From positions 62,001 to 126,000 of the forward strand of contig DATMML010000137.1 of NCBI GenBank assembly GCA_035570235.1: 64,000 nt of DNA, given 5' to 3'. Positions within the stretch are counted from its first letter, which is position 1; each line of letters starts with the position of its first letter. Origin of the DNA: Vicinamibacteria bacterium (GTDB lineage: Bacteria; Acidobacteriota; Vicinamibacteria; Fen-336). Positions 9,739 to 17,637 of the stretch are shown piece by piece. The notes under the pieces are model-generated. The model was not told the origin of the DNA, made no database searches, and saw only the letters and a program-made list of their open reading frames with translations. The position numbers were made by a program, and so were the translations under genes.

Positions 9739-9767
9739 AGTCTAGATCCCGGACAGGGGCCTGTCAA
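9739..9767 (-). promoter_or_regulatory. Sigma-70-type promoter of the dcw operon
   Basis: On the minus strand a perfect -35 TTGACA (9762-9767) is followed after 17 bases by -10 TAGACT (9739-9744). The predicted transcription start is near 9732, giving a leader of about 125 bases before mraZ. An inverted repeat GACAG-N4-CTGTC (9752-9765) overlaps the -35 box and may be a second regulatory site. Confidence 0.75.
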
Positions 9768-9779
9768 GGCGAAAATGAA

Positions 9780-10286
9780 CTAGCGGTTGGGTTTCCCCTG
9801 TGGATGCGTCGGCCGGGAGGGCCCCTCCCCAGGGGTAGGGGGCGCGGGAGGCAGCGGCCACTGCAGGTCGAGGGACACGTCGTCGAGCAGCCGCTCCGAG
9901 TCCTTCAGGAACGAGGCCCAAGCGTCGGGCCTCCACACCTCGAATCGGTTCAGGACACCCACCACGACCACTTCGCGCAGGAGGCCCGTGGCCACGCGCA
10001 GCGTGGGGGGCAGCAGGATCCGTCCCTGCCCGTCGAGCTCGCAGTCCGCGGCCCGACTGGTCAGGAGGCGGGTCAGGGCCTTGACGGGACGGCTGAAGGC
10101 GGGCAGGGCCCCGAGCTGCACCTCGAGGCGTGCCCACTCGGCCGGGGGGTAGGCGGCCAGGCATTCGTCGAGGAGCGTGACCACCACGACGGCGGCCCCT
10201 TGAGCGGCGAGCACCCGGCGGAAGGGAGCGGGGACGGGCAGTCTCCCCTTCGGATCCATCTTGTGGCGATAAGTCCCTTTGAACAC
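9780..10286 (-). CDS. Second MraZ-family regulator
   Basis: A divergent MraZ paralogue of 168 residues. Two AbrB-like motifs are visible: DPKGRLPVPAPFR at about 11-23 and DGQGRILLPPTLR at about 85-97, each in the spacing seen in MraZ. The frame is open to a GTG at 10319, but starting at the GTG at 10284-10286 gives VFKGTYRHKMDPKGRL, which aligns with the usual MraZ N-terminus (M-F-x-G-...-D-x-KGRL), so I use that. It ends in a Pro-rich tail of about 20 residues absent from the first copy. It lies directly upstream of the dcw promoter on the same strand, and divergent to folC. Confidence 0.88.
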   Translation of the reverse strand: MFKGTYRHKMDPKGRLPVPAPFRRVLAAQGAAVVVVTLLDECLAAYPPAEWARLEVQLGALPAFSRPVKALTRLLTSRAADCELDGQGRILLPPTLRVATGLLREVVVVGVLNRFEVWRPDAWASFLKDSERLLDDVSLDLQWPLPPAPPTPGEGPSRPTHPQGKPNR

Positions 10287-10303
10287 AGGAGTCTGAGAGT
10301 ATT

Positions 10304-10327
10304 CCACACTTTCTTCCACTTTTCCAC
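10304..10327 (-). promoter_or_regulatory. GTGGA repeats upstream of the second mraZ
   Basis: Three GTGGA words on the minus strand (plus-strand ccac at 10304, 10316 and 10324) lie 18-41 bases before the chosen start. The outer two are 20 bases apart, i.e. two 10-base periods, while the middle one is shifted by 2 bases. The likeness to the operator at 9711-9734 suggests autoregulation or cross-regulation by the MraZ pair. Confidence 0.5.
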
Positions 10328-10397
10328 ATTCTCTCCCGCCCGCCCCCGGGAACCGCTTCGCAGGTTCTTGCTATCATTCGCGGCCCGTCTCCGACCC

Positions 10398-11705
10398 ATG
10401 CCACGACGCTCCTCTCAAACGCCCCCCGGAGCTGCCGCTTACCTCGCGGCGCGGACCCGCTTCGGCATCAAGTTCGGCTTGGACACCATCCGCGCCCTCG
10501 TCAGGGCCATGGGCCACCCCGAGCGGCGCTACCCCACGCTGCTCATCGCGGGGACCAACGGAAAGGGTTCGGTGGCGGCTTATTCCGACTTCGCCCTCCG
10601 GGCCTCCGGGCTTCAGGTGGGACGCTACACCTCACCGCACCTCGTGCGCGTGAACGAGCGGATCGTCGTGGGAGGGCGGGAGATCTCGGACCGGGACCTG
10701 GAGATGGCCGTGGGGCGCGTCCGGGAGACGGCCGAGGCCCTGGTGCGGGACCGCGTGATCGCCGCCCACCCCACCCATTTTGAAGTCCTCACCGCCGCCG
10801 CCTTCGAGCATTTCCGCCGCTCGCGCGTGGAAGTCGCGGTGCTGGAGGTCGGGATGGGAGGACGCCTCGACGCCACCAACGTCGCGGCGCCTCTCGCCTC
10901 CGCCATCGTGAACGTCGACCTCGACCACCAGGCTTACCTAGGGACGACGCTCGCCGCCATCGCGGGAGAGAAGGCGGGCGTCTTGCGGCGCGGCCGCGTC
11001 ACCGTCCTGGGCCCCCTCCCTCCCCAAGCCCGAGGGGCGGTGCTTCGCCGGGCCCGCGCGCTTCGTGCTCGTCTCGTGGATGCGCGGGCGGGTTGCGTGA
11101 TGGCGACGCGGGGCGAGCGCCTCGACCTGCGCACTCCCCGGGGCCAATATCGCGGCCTGCGGCCGTTGCCCGGAGCCCATCAGCGCGACAACCTGCTGGT
11201 GGCGATCCGTCTCCTGGAGGAGGCCCAGGCGGCGGGTCTTCCCCTGGACCTGTCCCGCCTGGGCGCGGGGATCTCACGCACGCGCTGGCGGGGACGCCTG
11301 GAGTGGATACCCGGTCGCCCCCCCCTGCTGCTCGACGGCGCCCACAACCCGGCCGGGGGGCGGGCCCTGGCCGAGTATCTCCGGACCCGGCGCCCCTTCG
11401 TCCTCCTCTTCGGCGTGATGGCGGACAAGGACGTAGCCGAGCTGGCGCGCATCCTGTTTCCCCTCGCGCGGGCGGTGGTCCTGACCCAGCCCCGGGGGGG
11501 GAGGGCGGCGAGCCCGGAGGAGATCGCGCGGCGGGCGGGGGCGTGGGGGGCGCGCGCGCACCGGGAGGCCGTGCCCGGCCGCGCCCTCGACCTCGCCCGG
11601 GGCCTGGCCACGCGGGGGGCACCCGTGGTGGTGGCGGGCAGCCTGTTTCTCCTGGGCGAGGTGATCGCGATCCTGAAGAAGGAACGCCGTGCGCGGCCAG
11701 GCTAG
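10398..11705 (+). CDS. folC: Bifunctional folylpolyglutamate synthase/dihydrofolate synthase FolC
   Basis: ATP-dependent cytoplasmic ligase of the Mur-ligase superfamily that adds glutamate to (dihydro)folates. The 435-residue protein has the FolC N-terminal phrase RTRFGIKFGLDTIRALVRAMGHP, the P-loop GTNGKGS at about 52-58, YTSPHLVRVNERI, a GGRLDATNV motif and the C-terminal LLLDGAHNPAGGRAL and FGVMADKD blocks. The open frame continues upstream without homology, so the start is the ATG at 10398. An extended -10-like TGCTATCAT (ending 10377) precedes it by about 20 bases. Confidence 0.95.
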   Translation: MPRRSSQTPPGAAAYLAARTRFGIKFGLDTIRALVRAMGHPERRYPTLLIAGTNGKGSVAAYSDFALRASGLQVGRYTSPHLVRVNERIVVGGREISDRDLEMAVGRVRETAEALVRDRVIAAHPTHFEVLTAAAFEHFRRSRVEVAVLEVGMGGRLDATNVAAPLASAIVNVDLDHQAYLGTTLAAIAGEKAGVLRRGRVTVLGPLPPQARGAVLRRARALRARLVDARAGCVMATRGERLDLRTPRGQYRGLRPLPGAHQRDNLLVAIRLLEEAQAAGLPLDLSRLGAGISRTRWRGRLEWIPGRPPLLLDGAHNPAGGRALAEYLRTRRPFVLLFGVMADKDVAELARILFPLARAVVLTQPRGGRAASPEEIARRAGAWGARAHREAVPGRALDLARGLATRGAPVVVAGSLFLLGEVIAILKKERRARPG

Positions 11706-11736
11706 GCTCGGGTGGTCGAACGGGTCGCGGGCGCCC

Positions 11737-14430
11737 TCAAGCCTTCTTGGAGAGACGCCCCTTCTGTCCGCCCGGGCCCTCGAGCGACGCCAGCGCCTGC
11801 ACGGCCTTCGGGTGCCCGGGGTGTAGCTCGAGCGCCTTCCGGTAGGTCGCGGCCGCGCGGCCCACAAGGCCACTCGCACGATAGATGCTCCCCAGCACCA
11901 CGTACGCGTCCACGTAGGCGGGATTCTCGCGGAGCGCGCCCTGAAGAACCTCCTCCGCCCGCTTCAGCCACTTCGGGTTCTTCATGTAGGCCTGAGCGAG
12001 AGCCACCTTGGCCCGCACCCGGGGCGCCCCCTCCACGCGTCGAATCGCCGACTCCAGCAGTTGGATGGCGTCCCAGAACTTCTCTTCCTTCAGCAGCCGC
12101 TCCGCTTGACGGATGGAATCCATTGACGCTTCGAGTTCCATGACCGGGTCGATGGTCGGCGGTGGATCCGGGGCCGGGGGAGGCGGCGGGGGGGAGGGAG
12201 CGGCCGGGGCCGGAGCCGCCGCGGCCGGAGCCACCGGGGCCGGAGGGGCCGGCGCGAGACGGGGCCTTCTGGCGTCGAAAGCGGCTTCGTATTTCGAGCG
12301 CGTGAGGGGATCGCGCAGCGTCTCATACGCCTCGGAAAGGCGGAAGAAGACGGCCTCGCGTTTCTCCCGGATGTCCGCGAGCGAAGGATCCCGGCAAGCG
12401 TCCGGGTGGAGGAGTCGGGCGAACTGGCCGTAGGCCTCCCTGATCTGCGTCTCGTTCGCGGTGCGCGAGACCCCCAGCACCTCGAAGTAGTCCTTCTGAC
12501 GGAGGCCCTCGTAAACCTCGAGGACGATCTTCCGAATCTCTTCCGGCTGGCGCCCCTCAACCCGTCGCACCTCTTCCGACGGCGTCTTGGCCGTCGGGGG
12601 GGGCGGTGTGGGCGGGGCCATGGGCGCCGCCGGGCGTGCGGCCGCGGGGGGGGGCGTCGGGGGCCCGGTCGCCCCCTCCCGGCGAGCCGGCGTGCGCGTG
12701 GGGGCGGCCGGTGAGGTAGGAGGAGCGGTGGGGAGGTAGTCCACGGTCCCCGTGCAGACCAGGCCAAAGAGGCTCCGCTCGGTGTCCTCCGGAGGAAGGG
12801 GGATCAGGCTCACCACCTCGCGGGCACTCAGGGTTCCGTCGATCCGGGACAGTATGAACCCGTCTGTGGGGGTGAGCGTGATCCGCTGGGAGCGGAGGAG
12901 GGGGTCGCGGGAGAGGATCAGGATCCGGTTCATGTCGCCCAGGCCCTGGCGCACGAGGGCGGGATCCTGGACCCTGCGCGTGGCTTCCAGGATTACCTCG
13001 CCCGTAGAGAGCTGCGACACGAGCTCCGCCTCCACCGCGCTGTCGGAGAGCTCCTCGAAGGCCTGGGTGCCATCCGCACGGCTGAGAACGTTGAAGAGGA
13101 TCTCGCGCACATGCATTCCGACCGCCTCTTCGAGCCGCCCGCGTTCCAGCAGCCCAAGGTCGGAAAGCACGGCCCCCAGCCGCTTCCGCTCGCGGAGCAC
13201 GATGGCAATAGCCCGGTCCAGGTTGGCCTGGCTCAAGAGGCCGTAGCGGACGAGCACGTCCCCCAAGTGTTCGCCCTCCACGTCGCTCGTCCCGTGGACG
13301 ATCTGCCCCTTCACGATCCGAAGGCTGCGCCGCTCGCGGCCCCGGTCGTGGGCGAAATGAAGGTGGCCCGATTTGGAGCCCACATAGATCTCGCGCATGA
13401 GGCGGAAGAGGCCGCTCACGTCGGGGGGACGCGACGCCTCCTTGGTCAGGGAGATCGTAGGGGGGGTCTGGAGGAGTGGCCCGCCCAGGTTGCTGGTGGC
13501 CGCGGGCATGTCGGGAGCATCGAACAAGGGAGGCAGGGAAACCGTTTCCGCCGGGGCGGCCGCGGACGTGAGCCCGTGGCTCCCCTGAAAAAGCCGGAGG
13601 GCCACCGCGAACTCGGCTGCGGTGTATCGCTCCTCCGCGTTACGGGACAGGGCCTTCGCGAGGATGGGCCGCAGCCCCTCGTGCTCGGAGCCGGCCGGGA
13701 TCGCGAGCTCCGGTTTGTCGTGGGCGATCCGATAGAGGGTGGACATGATGTTCTCGGCGTCGAACGGTCGGCGTCCGGTCACGAGCTCGCAGAGCATGCA
13801 GCCGACGCTGAAAATGTCGCTCCTCCCGTCCAGACGACCCCCGAGCACTTGCTCCGGGGACATATAGTTCGCGGTGCCCACGACCACGCCGGTGCTGGTC
13901 ATGCTCGTGGAGGTGACGCGGGCCACGCCGAAGTCCATGATCTTCGCCGTGCCATCCTCTTTGAGGAAGATGTTGGCGGGCTTGATGTCCCGGTGCACGA
14001 TCCCGACCTTGTGGGCGTGGCCCAGGCCCTCCAGCACCTGAAGGATGATGGAGATCTTCGCGGACAGGGAGGGCTGCGGCCTCTGGCGCATGACGTTCAG
14101 CAGGTCATGACCCTTCAGCAGCTCCATGACGATGTAGGGGGAGCCGTCGGTGTGGTAGCCGAGATCGAACACCGTGACCACGTTGGGGTGCATCATCCGC
14201 GCCACCGCCCGGGCCTCGCGCTCGAAGCGGAGCTTGTGCTCAGGGTCGTCGGCGATCTGGGGAAGCATGACCTTCAGGGCCACGTCGCGCTCGAGGAAGG
14301 AGTCATGGGCGTGGTAGACCGCGCCCATCGCTCCCTTGCCTAGGAACTTGACGATGTCGTATTTCCCGACCCGGCCCTGAAGCTCGGCGGTCGGCTCGCG
14401 GACAGCCCTGTCCTCGTTTCGGTCACCCAC
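11737..14430 (-). CDS. Serine/threonine kinase fused to DUF4388, J domain and TPR repeats
   Basis: An 897-residue multidomain protein. Residues about 24-285 are a Hanks-type kinase with glycine loop GKGAMGAVY (31-39), Lys53, HRD 146-148, DFG 166-168 and SPE 191-193, so it should be active. Residues about 339-580 match DUF4388/PATAN (VGSKSGHLHFAHDRGRERRSL... VRYGLLSQANLDRAI). After a Pro/Ala linker a J domain (about 646-720) carries an intact HPD at 675-677, then a second Pro/Ala linker and TPR-like helices (about 770-885). No transmembrane segment is visible. It starts with GTG and has no strong ribosome binding site. The J domain suggests recruitment of DnaK to signalling complexes (inference). 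Convergent with folC. Confidence 0.9.
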   Translation of the reverse strand: MGDRNEDRAVREPTAELQGRVGKYDIVKFLGKGAMGAVYHAHDSFLERDVALKVMLPQIADDPEHKLRFEREARAVARMMHPNVVTVFDLGYHTDGSPYIVMELLKGHDLLNVMRQRPQPSLSAKISIILQVLEGLGHAHKVGIVHRDIKPANIFLKEDGTAKIMDFGVARVTSTSMTSTGVVVGTANYMSPEQVLGGRLDGRSDIFSVGCMLCELVTGRRPFDAENIMSTLYRIAHDKPELAIPAGSEHEGLRPILAKALSRNAEERYTAAEFAVALRLFQGSHGLTSAAAPAETVSLPPLFDAPDMPAATSNLGGPLLQTPPTISLTKEASRPPDVSGLFRLMREIYVGSKSGHLHFAHDRGRERRSLRIVKGQIVHGTSDVEGEHLGDVLVRYGLLSQANLDRAIAIVLRERKRLGAVLSDLGLLERGRLEEAVGMHVREILFNVLSRADGTQAFEELSDSAVEAELVSQLSTGEVILEATRRVQDPALVRQGLGDMNRILILSRDPLLRSQRITLTPTDGFILSRIDGTLSAREVVSLIPLPPEDTERSLFGLVCTGTVDYLPTAPPTSPAAPTRTPARREGATGPPTPPPAAARPAAPMAPPTPPPPTAKTPSEEVRRVEGRQPEEIRKIVLEVYEGLRQKDYFEVLGVSRTANETQIREAYGQFARLLHPDACRDPSLADIREKREAVFFRLSEAYETLRDPLTRSKYEAAFDARRPRLAPAPPAPVAPAAAAPAPAAPSPPPPPPAPDPPPTIDPVMELEASMDSIRQAERLLKEEKFWDAIQLLESAIRRVEGAPRVRAKVALAQAYMKNPKWLKRAEEVLQGALRENPAYVDAYVVLGSIYRASGLVGRAAATYRKALELHPGHPKAVQALASLEGPGGQKGRLSKKA

Positions 14431-14560
14431 GGCGCAAACCCCCCCGTCTGCTATGAGCGTACACGATTCGTGCCATAACGGCGCGGGTCGCGCGGCCAGA
14501 GCCGCTGACCTGGACGGAGGGCCGGGAGACCCCGGTCCTCACGGGGGGAGGGCTCGCTCT

Positions 14561-15628
14561 TCAGCGAGGCTTCTTTTGGGACTGGCTCTCCTGACGGGAG
14601 ACGACCCGTTGGGTCTCCTGTTGATGCTTCTGGTTCTGGGCCTGGTGTTCGCTCTCGTGACGGGCCTTGACCTGGTCCATAGAGACGCCCTTCGGAGGAT
14701 TTTGGATCTCTTTCGTGTGTCGAGCCTCGAGGGCGGCCTTCTCCTGAGCGTGCTTTTGCTCGATCGTCGCCCGCTCCGCCTCGGCACCGGAGCCGGACAC
14801 CCGGGCGAGGGCCGAGACCGGCTTCCTATCCGCGGGGGCGGGCTGGACCGCGGGGCGGAAGACCCTGACCTCGTTCCCTTGGACCTGGGCCCGGTGCGGG
14901 GCGGAAAGGGACGTAACTCCCACGCTTCGGGCTCGAGGAATGGCGTGCCCGACGGCGCGCTCCACGTTCTCTACCGCGACGCTGCGGTTCACGATCCGGG
15001 TCTGGACGATGTTGTAGTTCGTGGTGTTCCGAGTCGAATTCACGATGGTCACGTTCTGCTGGATGGGGACCACACGGCTCACGATGCGCTCCTCGGTGAA
15101 GTGCCTCTCCTCCACGAAGCAGTAGGCGCGGGGCTCGAGTAGGGTGTCGAGGGCCGCGGCCGCGATCGCGAGACCGACCTCCGCCCGGAAGGAGGCCTGG
15201 GGAGGCAGCGGTGCCCAGCCGATGTACCCGCCCCCCGTCCTCCAGGCGACCCAGGCCGGGGCCCAATCGCGGCCCGGCACCCAGGACCAGCGACCGGAGT
15301 CGTTGTACCACCGACCATAGTGATAAGCGGCCCAACCCCACTCTTCGTCCGAGACCCAGAGCCACCCGTCATCGTCGGTGTAGACCCAGTGGCCGAGCGT
15401 GTAGGGGCGCCACTCCGCCGCCATCCCGCGCGGGCTCCAGACCCAGCCGTAGGAGGAGGTCTCCACCCAATCGCCGTAGGGAGAGAGCTGATCGTAGAAG
15501 TATGAGACATCGACGGACCCACCCCACTGTTCGGGAGGGCCTGGCGGAGGCGGAGGGTAGTCCAGGGTGGCGCACGCAAACGACGAGGCCACGGCCAGGA
15601 TCATGAGGGGAACCTTGATTCGTTTCAC
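14561..15628 (-). CDS. Secreted DUF6600-like YXXW-repeat protein
   Basis: Exported protein of unknown function. It has an N-terminal hydrophobic signal (IKVPLMILAVASSFACA), possibly a lipoprotein signal with Cys after FA, and then the Trp/Tyr/Gly-rich DUF6600-type region: repeated patterns such as YGDWVETSSYGWVWSP, LGHWVYTDDDGWLWVS and GRWSWVPGRDWAPAWVAW. The C-terminal third is Gln/Glu/Lys-rich and probably helical. An ATG at 15649 opens the frame, but AGGAGG lies 6 bases before the GTG at 15626-15628, which I take as the start (355 residues). The repeats may bind surface polymers; this is not established. Confidence 0.82.
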   Translation of the reverse strand: MKRIKVPLMILAVASSFACATLDYPPPPPGPPEQWGGSVDVSYFYDQLSPYGDWVETSSYGWVWSPRGMAAEWRPYTLGHWVYTDDDGWLWVSDEEWGWAAYHYGRWYNDSGRWSWVPGRDWAPAWVAWRTGGGYIGWAPLPPQASFRAEVGLAIAAAALDTLLEPRAYCFVEERHFTEERIVSRVVPIQQNVTIVNSTRNTTNYNIVQTRIVNRSVAVENVERAVGHAIPRARSVGVTSLSAPHRAQVQGNEVRVFRPAVQPAPADRKPVSALARVSGSGAEAERATIEQKHAQEKAALEARHTKEIQNPPKGVSMDQVKARHESEHQAQNQKHQQETQRVVSRQESQSQKKPR

Positions 15629-15665
15629 CAGACGCCTCCTAATCCTCATATTAGAATATTAGACG
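15629..15665 (-). promoter_or_regulatory. Ribosome binding site and AT-rich promoter candidate of the DUF6600-like gene
   Basis: On the minus strand AGGAGG (15635-15640) sits 6 bases before the GTG start. Immediately upstream is the AT-rich direct repeat TAATAT-TC-TAATAT, unusual in this GC-rich DNA and usable as a -10 region. No convincing -35 box was seen. Confidence 0.45.
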
Positions 15666-15746
15666 AGACCACACCGAGTCGGGACTCCGACCCCGGGCGG
15701 GGCCTCGAGCCAGTTGTCAGACATCGGCAGTCTTTCGCGGTCTGGC

Positions 15747-16349
15747 TCACCGGGCCTGAATCTTCTTCAGGGCTTGGTTCGCGGAGGTGCGGACGGACGG
15801 GTCCTTGTCCCGGAGCGCGTCCGTTAAGGCGGGGATCCCGGCCTTGGCCGCGGGGCCCATGGCCCCAAGCGACCGTGCCGCCGCCTTGCGGACGATGGCG
15901 ATCCTATCCGTGAGCGCCTCGGCTAGGGCCGGAATCGCCTCCTGGGCCGCGGGGCCCAGGCTCCCCAGAGCGAGCGCGCTGGTCTCGCGGACGGCCGTGT
16001 GCCGATCCTTTAGCGTCTCGACCAGGCCGGGCACGGCGCTCGCCGCGGCGGGGCCGACTTGACCGAGGGCGCGCGCGGCCGAGATCTGCACAAACTGGCT
16101 CTCGTCCGAGAGCGCCTGGGTCAGGGCGGGGACGGCCGACCTCGCCGCCGGCCCCAGGCTCCCGAGGTCGTCCGCGGCCGCGACCCGGACCCGGGCCGCG
16201 GGGTCCTTGAGCCTCTGGATCAGTTGATCGACGGAGGGCCGAGCTGCGCCCAGGGCATGGCCCGCGCACAGGAGCACAGCCGTGGGAAGGAGAACCGCGA
16301 GCCGAGCCCTTCTCATCGCCGTCGAGGTCGAGGTTCCAACCGGCGCCAT
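15747..16349 (-). CDS. Secreted HEAT-repeat protein
   Basis: A 200-residue exported protein: a signal peptide (RRARLAVLLPTAVLLCAGHALG) is followed by about four HEAT/PBS-lyase-type repeats of 36-39 residues, each of the form VRxxAAxxLGxLGPAAxxAVPALxxALxD. Such repeats form helical scaffolds for protein binding. The partner is unknown. A second ATG at 16316 would place the signal peptide exactly at the N-terminus and is an equally good start. Confidence 0.8.
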   Translation of the reverse strand: MAPVGTSTSTAMRRARLAVLLPTAVLLCAGHALGAARPSVDQLIQRLKDPAARVRVAAADDLGSLGPAARSAVPALTQALSDESQFVQISAARALGQVGPAAASAVPGLVETLKDRHTAVRETSALALGSLGPAAQEAIPALAEALTDRIAIVRKAAARSLGAMGPAAKAGIPALTDALRDKDPSVRTSANQALKKIQAR

Positions 16350-16494
16350 GGATCAGCGCTCCCGATCCAGAACCCGCTCCCCGGGGTGACCACCCGGGGC
16401 AAGACGTCCGTGGGCCCTCCCCCCAGCCGGTCGGCCCGGGAGGCCGGCCGCCGCGGCCGCCCGATCCCGGGGCGGTGCGGTGAACCCGCCGCCC

Positions 16495-16884
16495 CTAGAG
16501 AAATGCGACTTCGCGCGTGGCCACGGACACCACGAAACAGCGCTCGTTGTTCGATTTGGCATCCGCCGGAACCACGAAGAAGCCAGGCCTTCCCGGCTGA
16601 TACCCTTGGGTCGTGCCCACCATGGTCTCGCCGTCTTTAAAAACCACCCGGATCTTGCGCCCCCCCGCCGCCTTTCCGGGGTCGAAGTCCGCGCTCTCCT
16701 TGTGTTGGGGATTCCCGGCGAAATCCCTCACGAAGAACACGGCCTTGAGGTCGGCGATGAGAACCTCGAGGGGCTTGCTGCCAGGAGGGCTCTCCAGGGG
16801 CACGACGTGGAAGCGGTCCTTGGCGGGAAGGAAGTCGTTGGTAACTCCCTTGAGAACGCGACCGTCCTGGTAGCGAGCGACCAC
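16495..16884 (-). CDS. Small hypothetical protein, DUF6982-like
   Basis: A 129-residue soluble protein starting with GTG. It has two halves of similar pattern: VARYQDGRVLKGVTNDFLPAKDRFHVVP and IRVVFKDGETMVGTTQGYQPGRPGFFVVP, i.e. a repeated beta-hairpin unit in which a DGxxxxG turn is followed by a PxxxxFxVxP motif. This resembles the DUF6982 family found in Acidobacteriota and Myxococcota. Function is unknown. It stands alone between the HEAT and thioredoxin genes on the same strand. Confidence 0.65.
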   Translation of the reverse strand: MVARYQDGRVLKGVTNDFLPAKDRFHVVPLESPPGSKPLEVLIADLKAVFFVRDFAGNPQHKESADFDPGKAAGGRKIRVVFKDGETMVGTTQGYQPGRPGFFVVPADAKSNNERCFVVSVATREVAFL

Positions 16885-16985
16885 TCGGTTCAGGGGTCAG
16901 TCTCCCGGCTAGGGTGCACCATCCAAGATAGTACACCCGCGTTGGCCCTTTTTCCCGGTCTCGGGCCCTTTTAGGACCGCGACCG

Positions 16986-17522
16986 CTAGCTCGCGGCCGC
17001 CGGCCTCAGCAGGCCGCGGAAGTGATCGATGGCCTCGGGAGTGGACCACTCCGCGGGGCCCACGTAGTGCGCGCGCACGAACCCCTCCCGGTCGATCACG
17101 AACGTCTCGGGGTAGCCGGTTGCGTGGTAGAAACCCTTGGCCACCGTCCCCCCGGGGTCACGCAGGACGGGGAAGGTGAGGCCGTGCTCGGACACGAAGC
17201 GCCGCAACGCCGTCTCGTCCTCGTCGACGGAGATCCCGAGCACCACCAGCCCCTCTCCTGCGAGCGCGCGGTGGAGGCGCTCCAGGGAGGGCATCTCTTG
17301 CACGCAGGGTGGGCACCAGGTGGCCCAGAAGTTCACGACCAGGAGCCGCCCCTTGAGGGAGCCAAGGTCCACCTCCCCTCCCGAGAGCGCGGCCAGCTTG
17401 AAGGGAGGAGCGAGCGTGCCGGGCTTGAGCGCGTAGCCCTTGTTTTCCAGAAGGTGGACGTAGCCAAAAGCCACGGCCACCACCGCCGCCCCCACCAGGA
17501 CGAGCCGAGCGCCTTCTTTCAT
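16986..17522 (-). CDS. TlpA/ResA-like membrane-anchored thioredoxin
   Basis: Periplasmic thiol-disulfide reductase of the AhpC/TSA-TlpA type. From the ATG at 17520-17522 (178 residues) there is one N-terminal membrane anchor (LVLVGAAVVAVAFGYVHLL), then the thioredoxin fold with active site WCPPC in NFWATWCPPCVQEMPSL, and the TlpA insert region ending GYPETFVIDREGFV (cis-Pro loop). The frame is open further upstream, but GGCGGAG just before this ATG and the membrane anchor support the start. The 5' end and upstream spacer are repeated at 19809-19883. Confidence 0.9.
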   Translation of the reverse strand: MKEGARLVLVGAAVVAVAFGYVHLLENKGYALKPGTLAPPFKLAALSGGEVDLGSLKGRLLVVNFWATWCPPCVQEMPSLERLHRALAGEGLVVLGISVDEDETALRRFVSEHGLTFPVLRDPGGTVAKGFYHATGYPETFVIDREGFVRAHYVGPAEWSTPEAIDHFRGLLRPAAAS

Positions 17523-17585
17523 CTCCGCCGACGATTGTAGGCCTGGAACCCGGTATGCCCCGCGCCTCCCCCGAGGTGCTCGCCC
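17511..17585. repeat. 75-base duplicated intergenic segment, left copy
   Basis: This segment aligns without gaps to 19809-19883, with roughly 13 mismatches by eye. It covers the first codons of tlpA (minus strand), the 33-base spacer, and a truncated copy of the first codons of the M20 gene on the plus strand (ATG at 17555, then SPEVLA as in the true gene). After about 12 codons the similarity ends. The left copy is therefore a remnant of an amidohydrolase start. Confidence 0.85.
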
Positions 17586-17637
17586 CGCGCCCTTCGCGAC
17601 ACGGTCCGGAAGAGGTGCCTGCCCGCACGGACAGCGG

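Noticed and set aside
14552-14568. Hairpin CTCGCT-CTTC-AGCGAG at the 3' end of the DUF6600-like gene as a terminator
   Set aside because: It overlaps the stop codon and has no T-run after it, so it is not a convincing intrinsic terminator.
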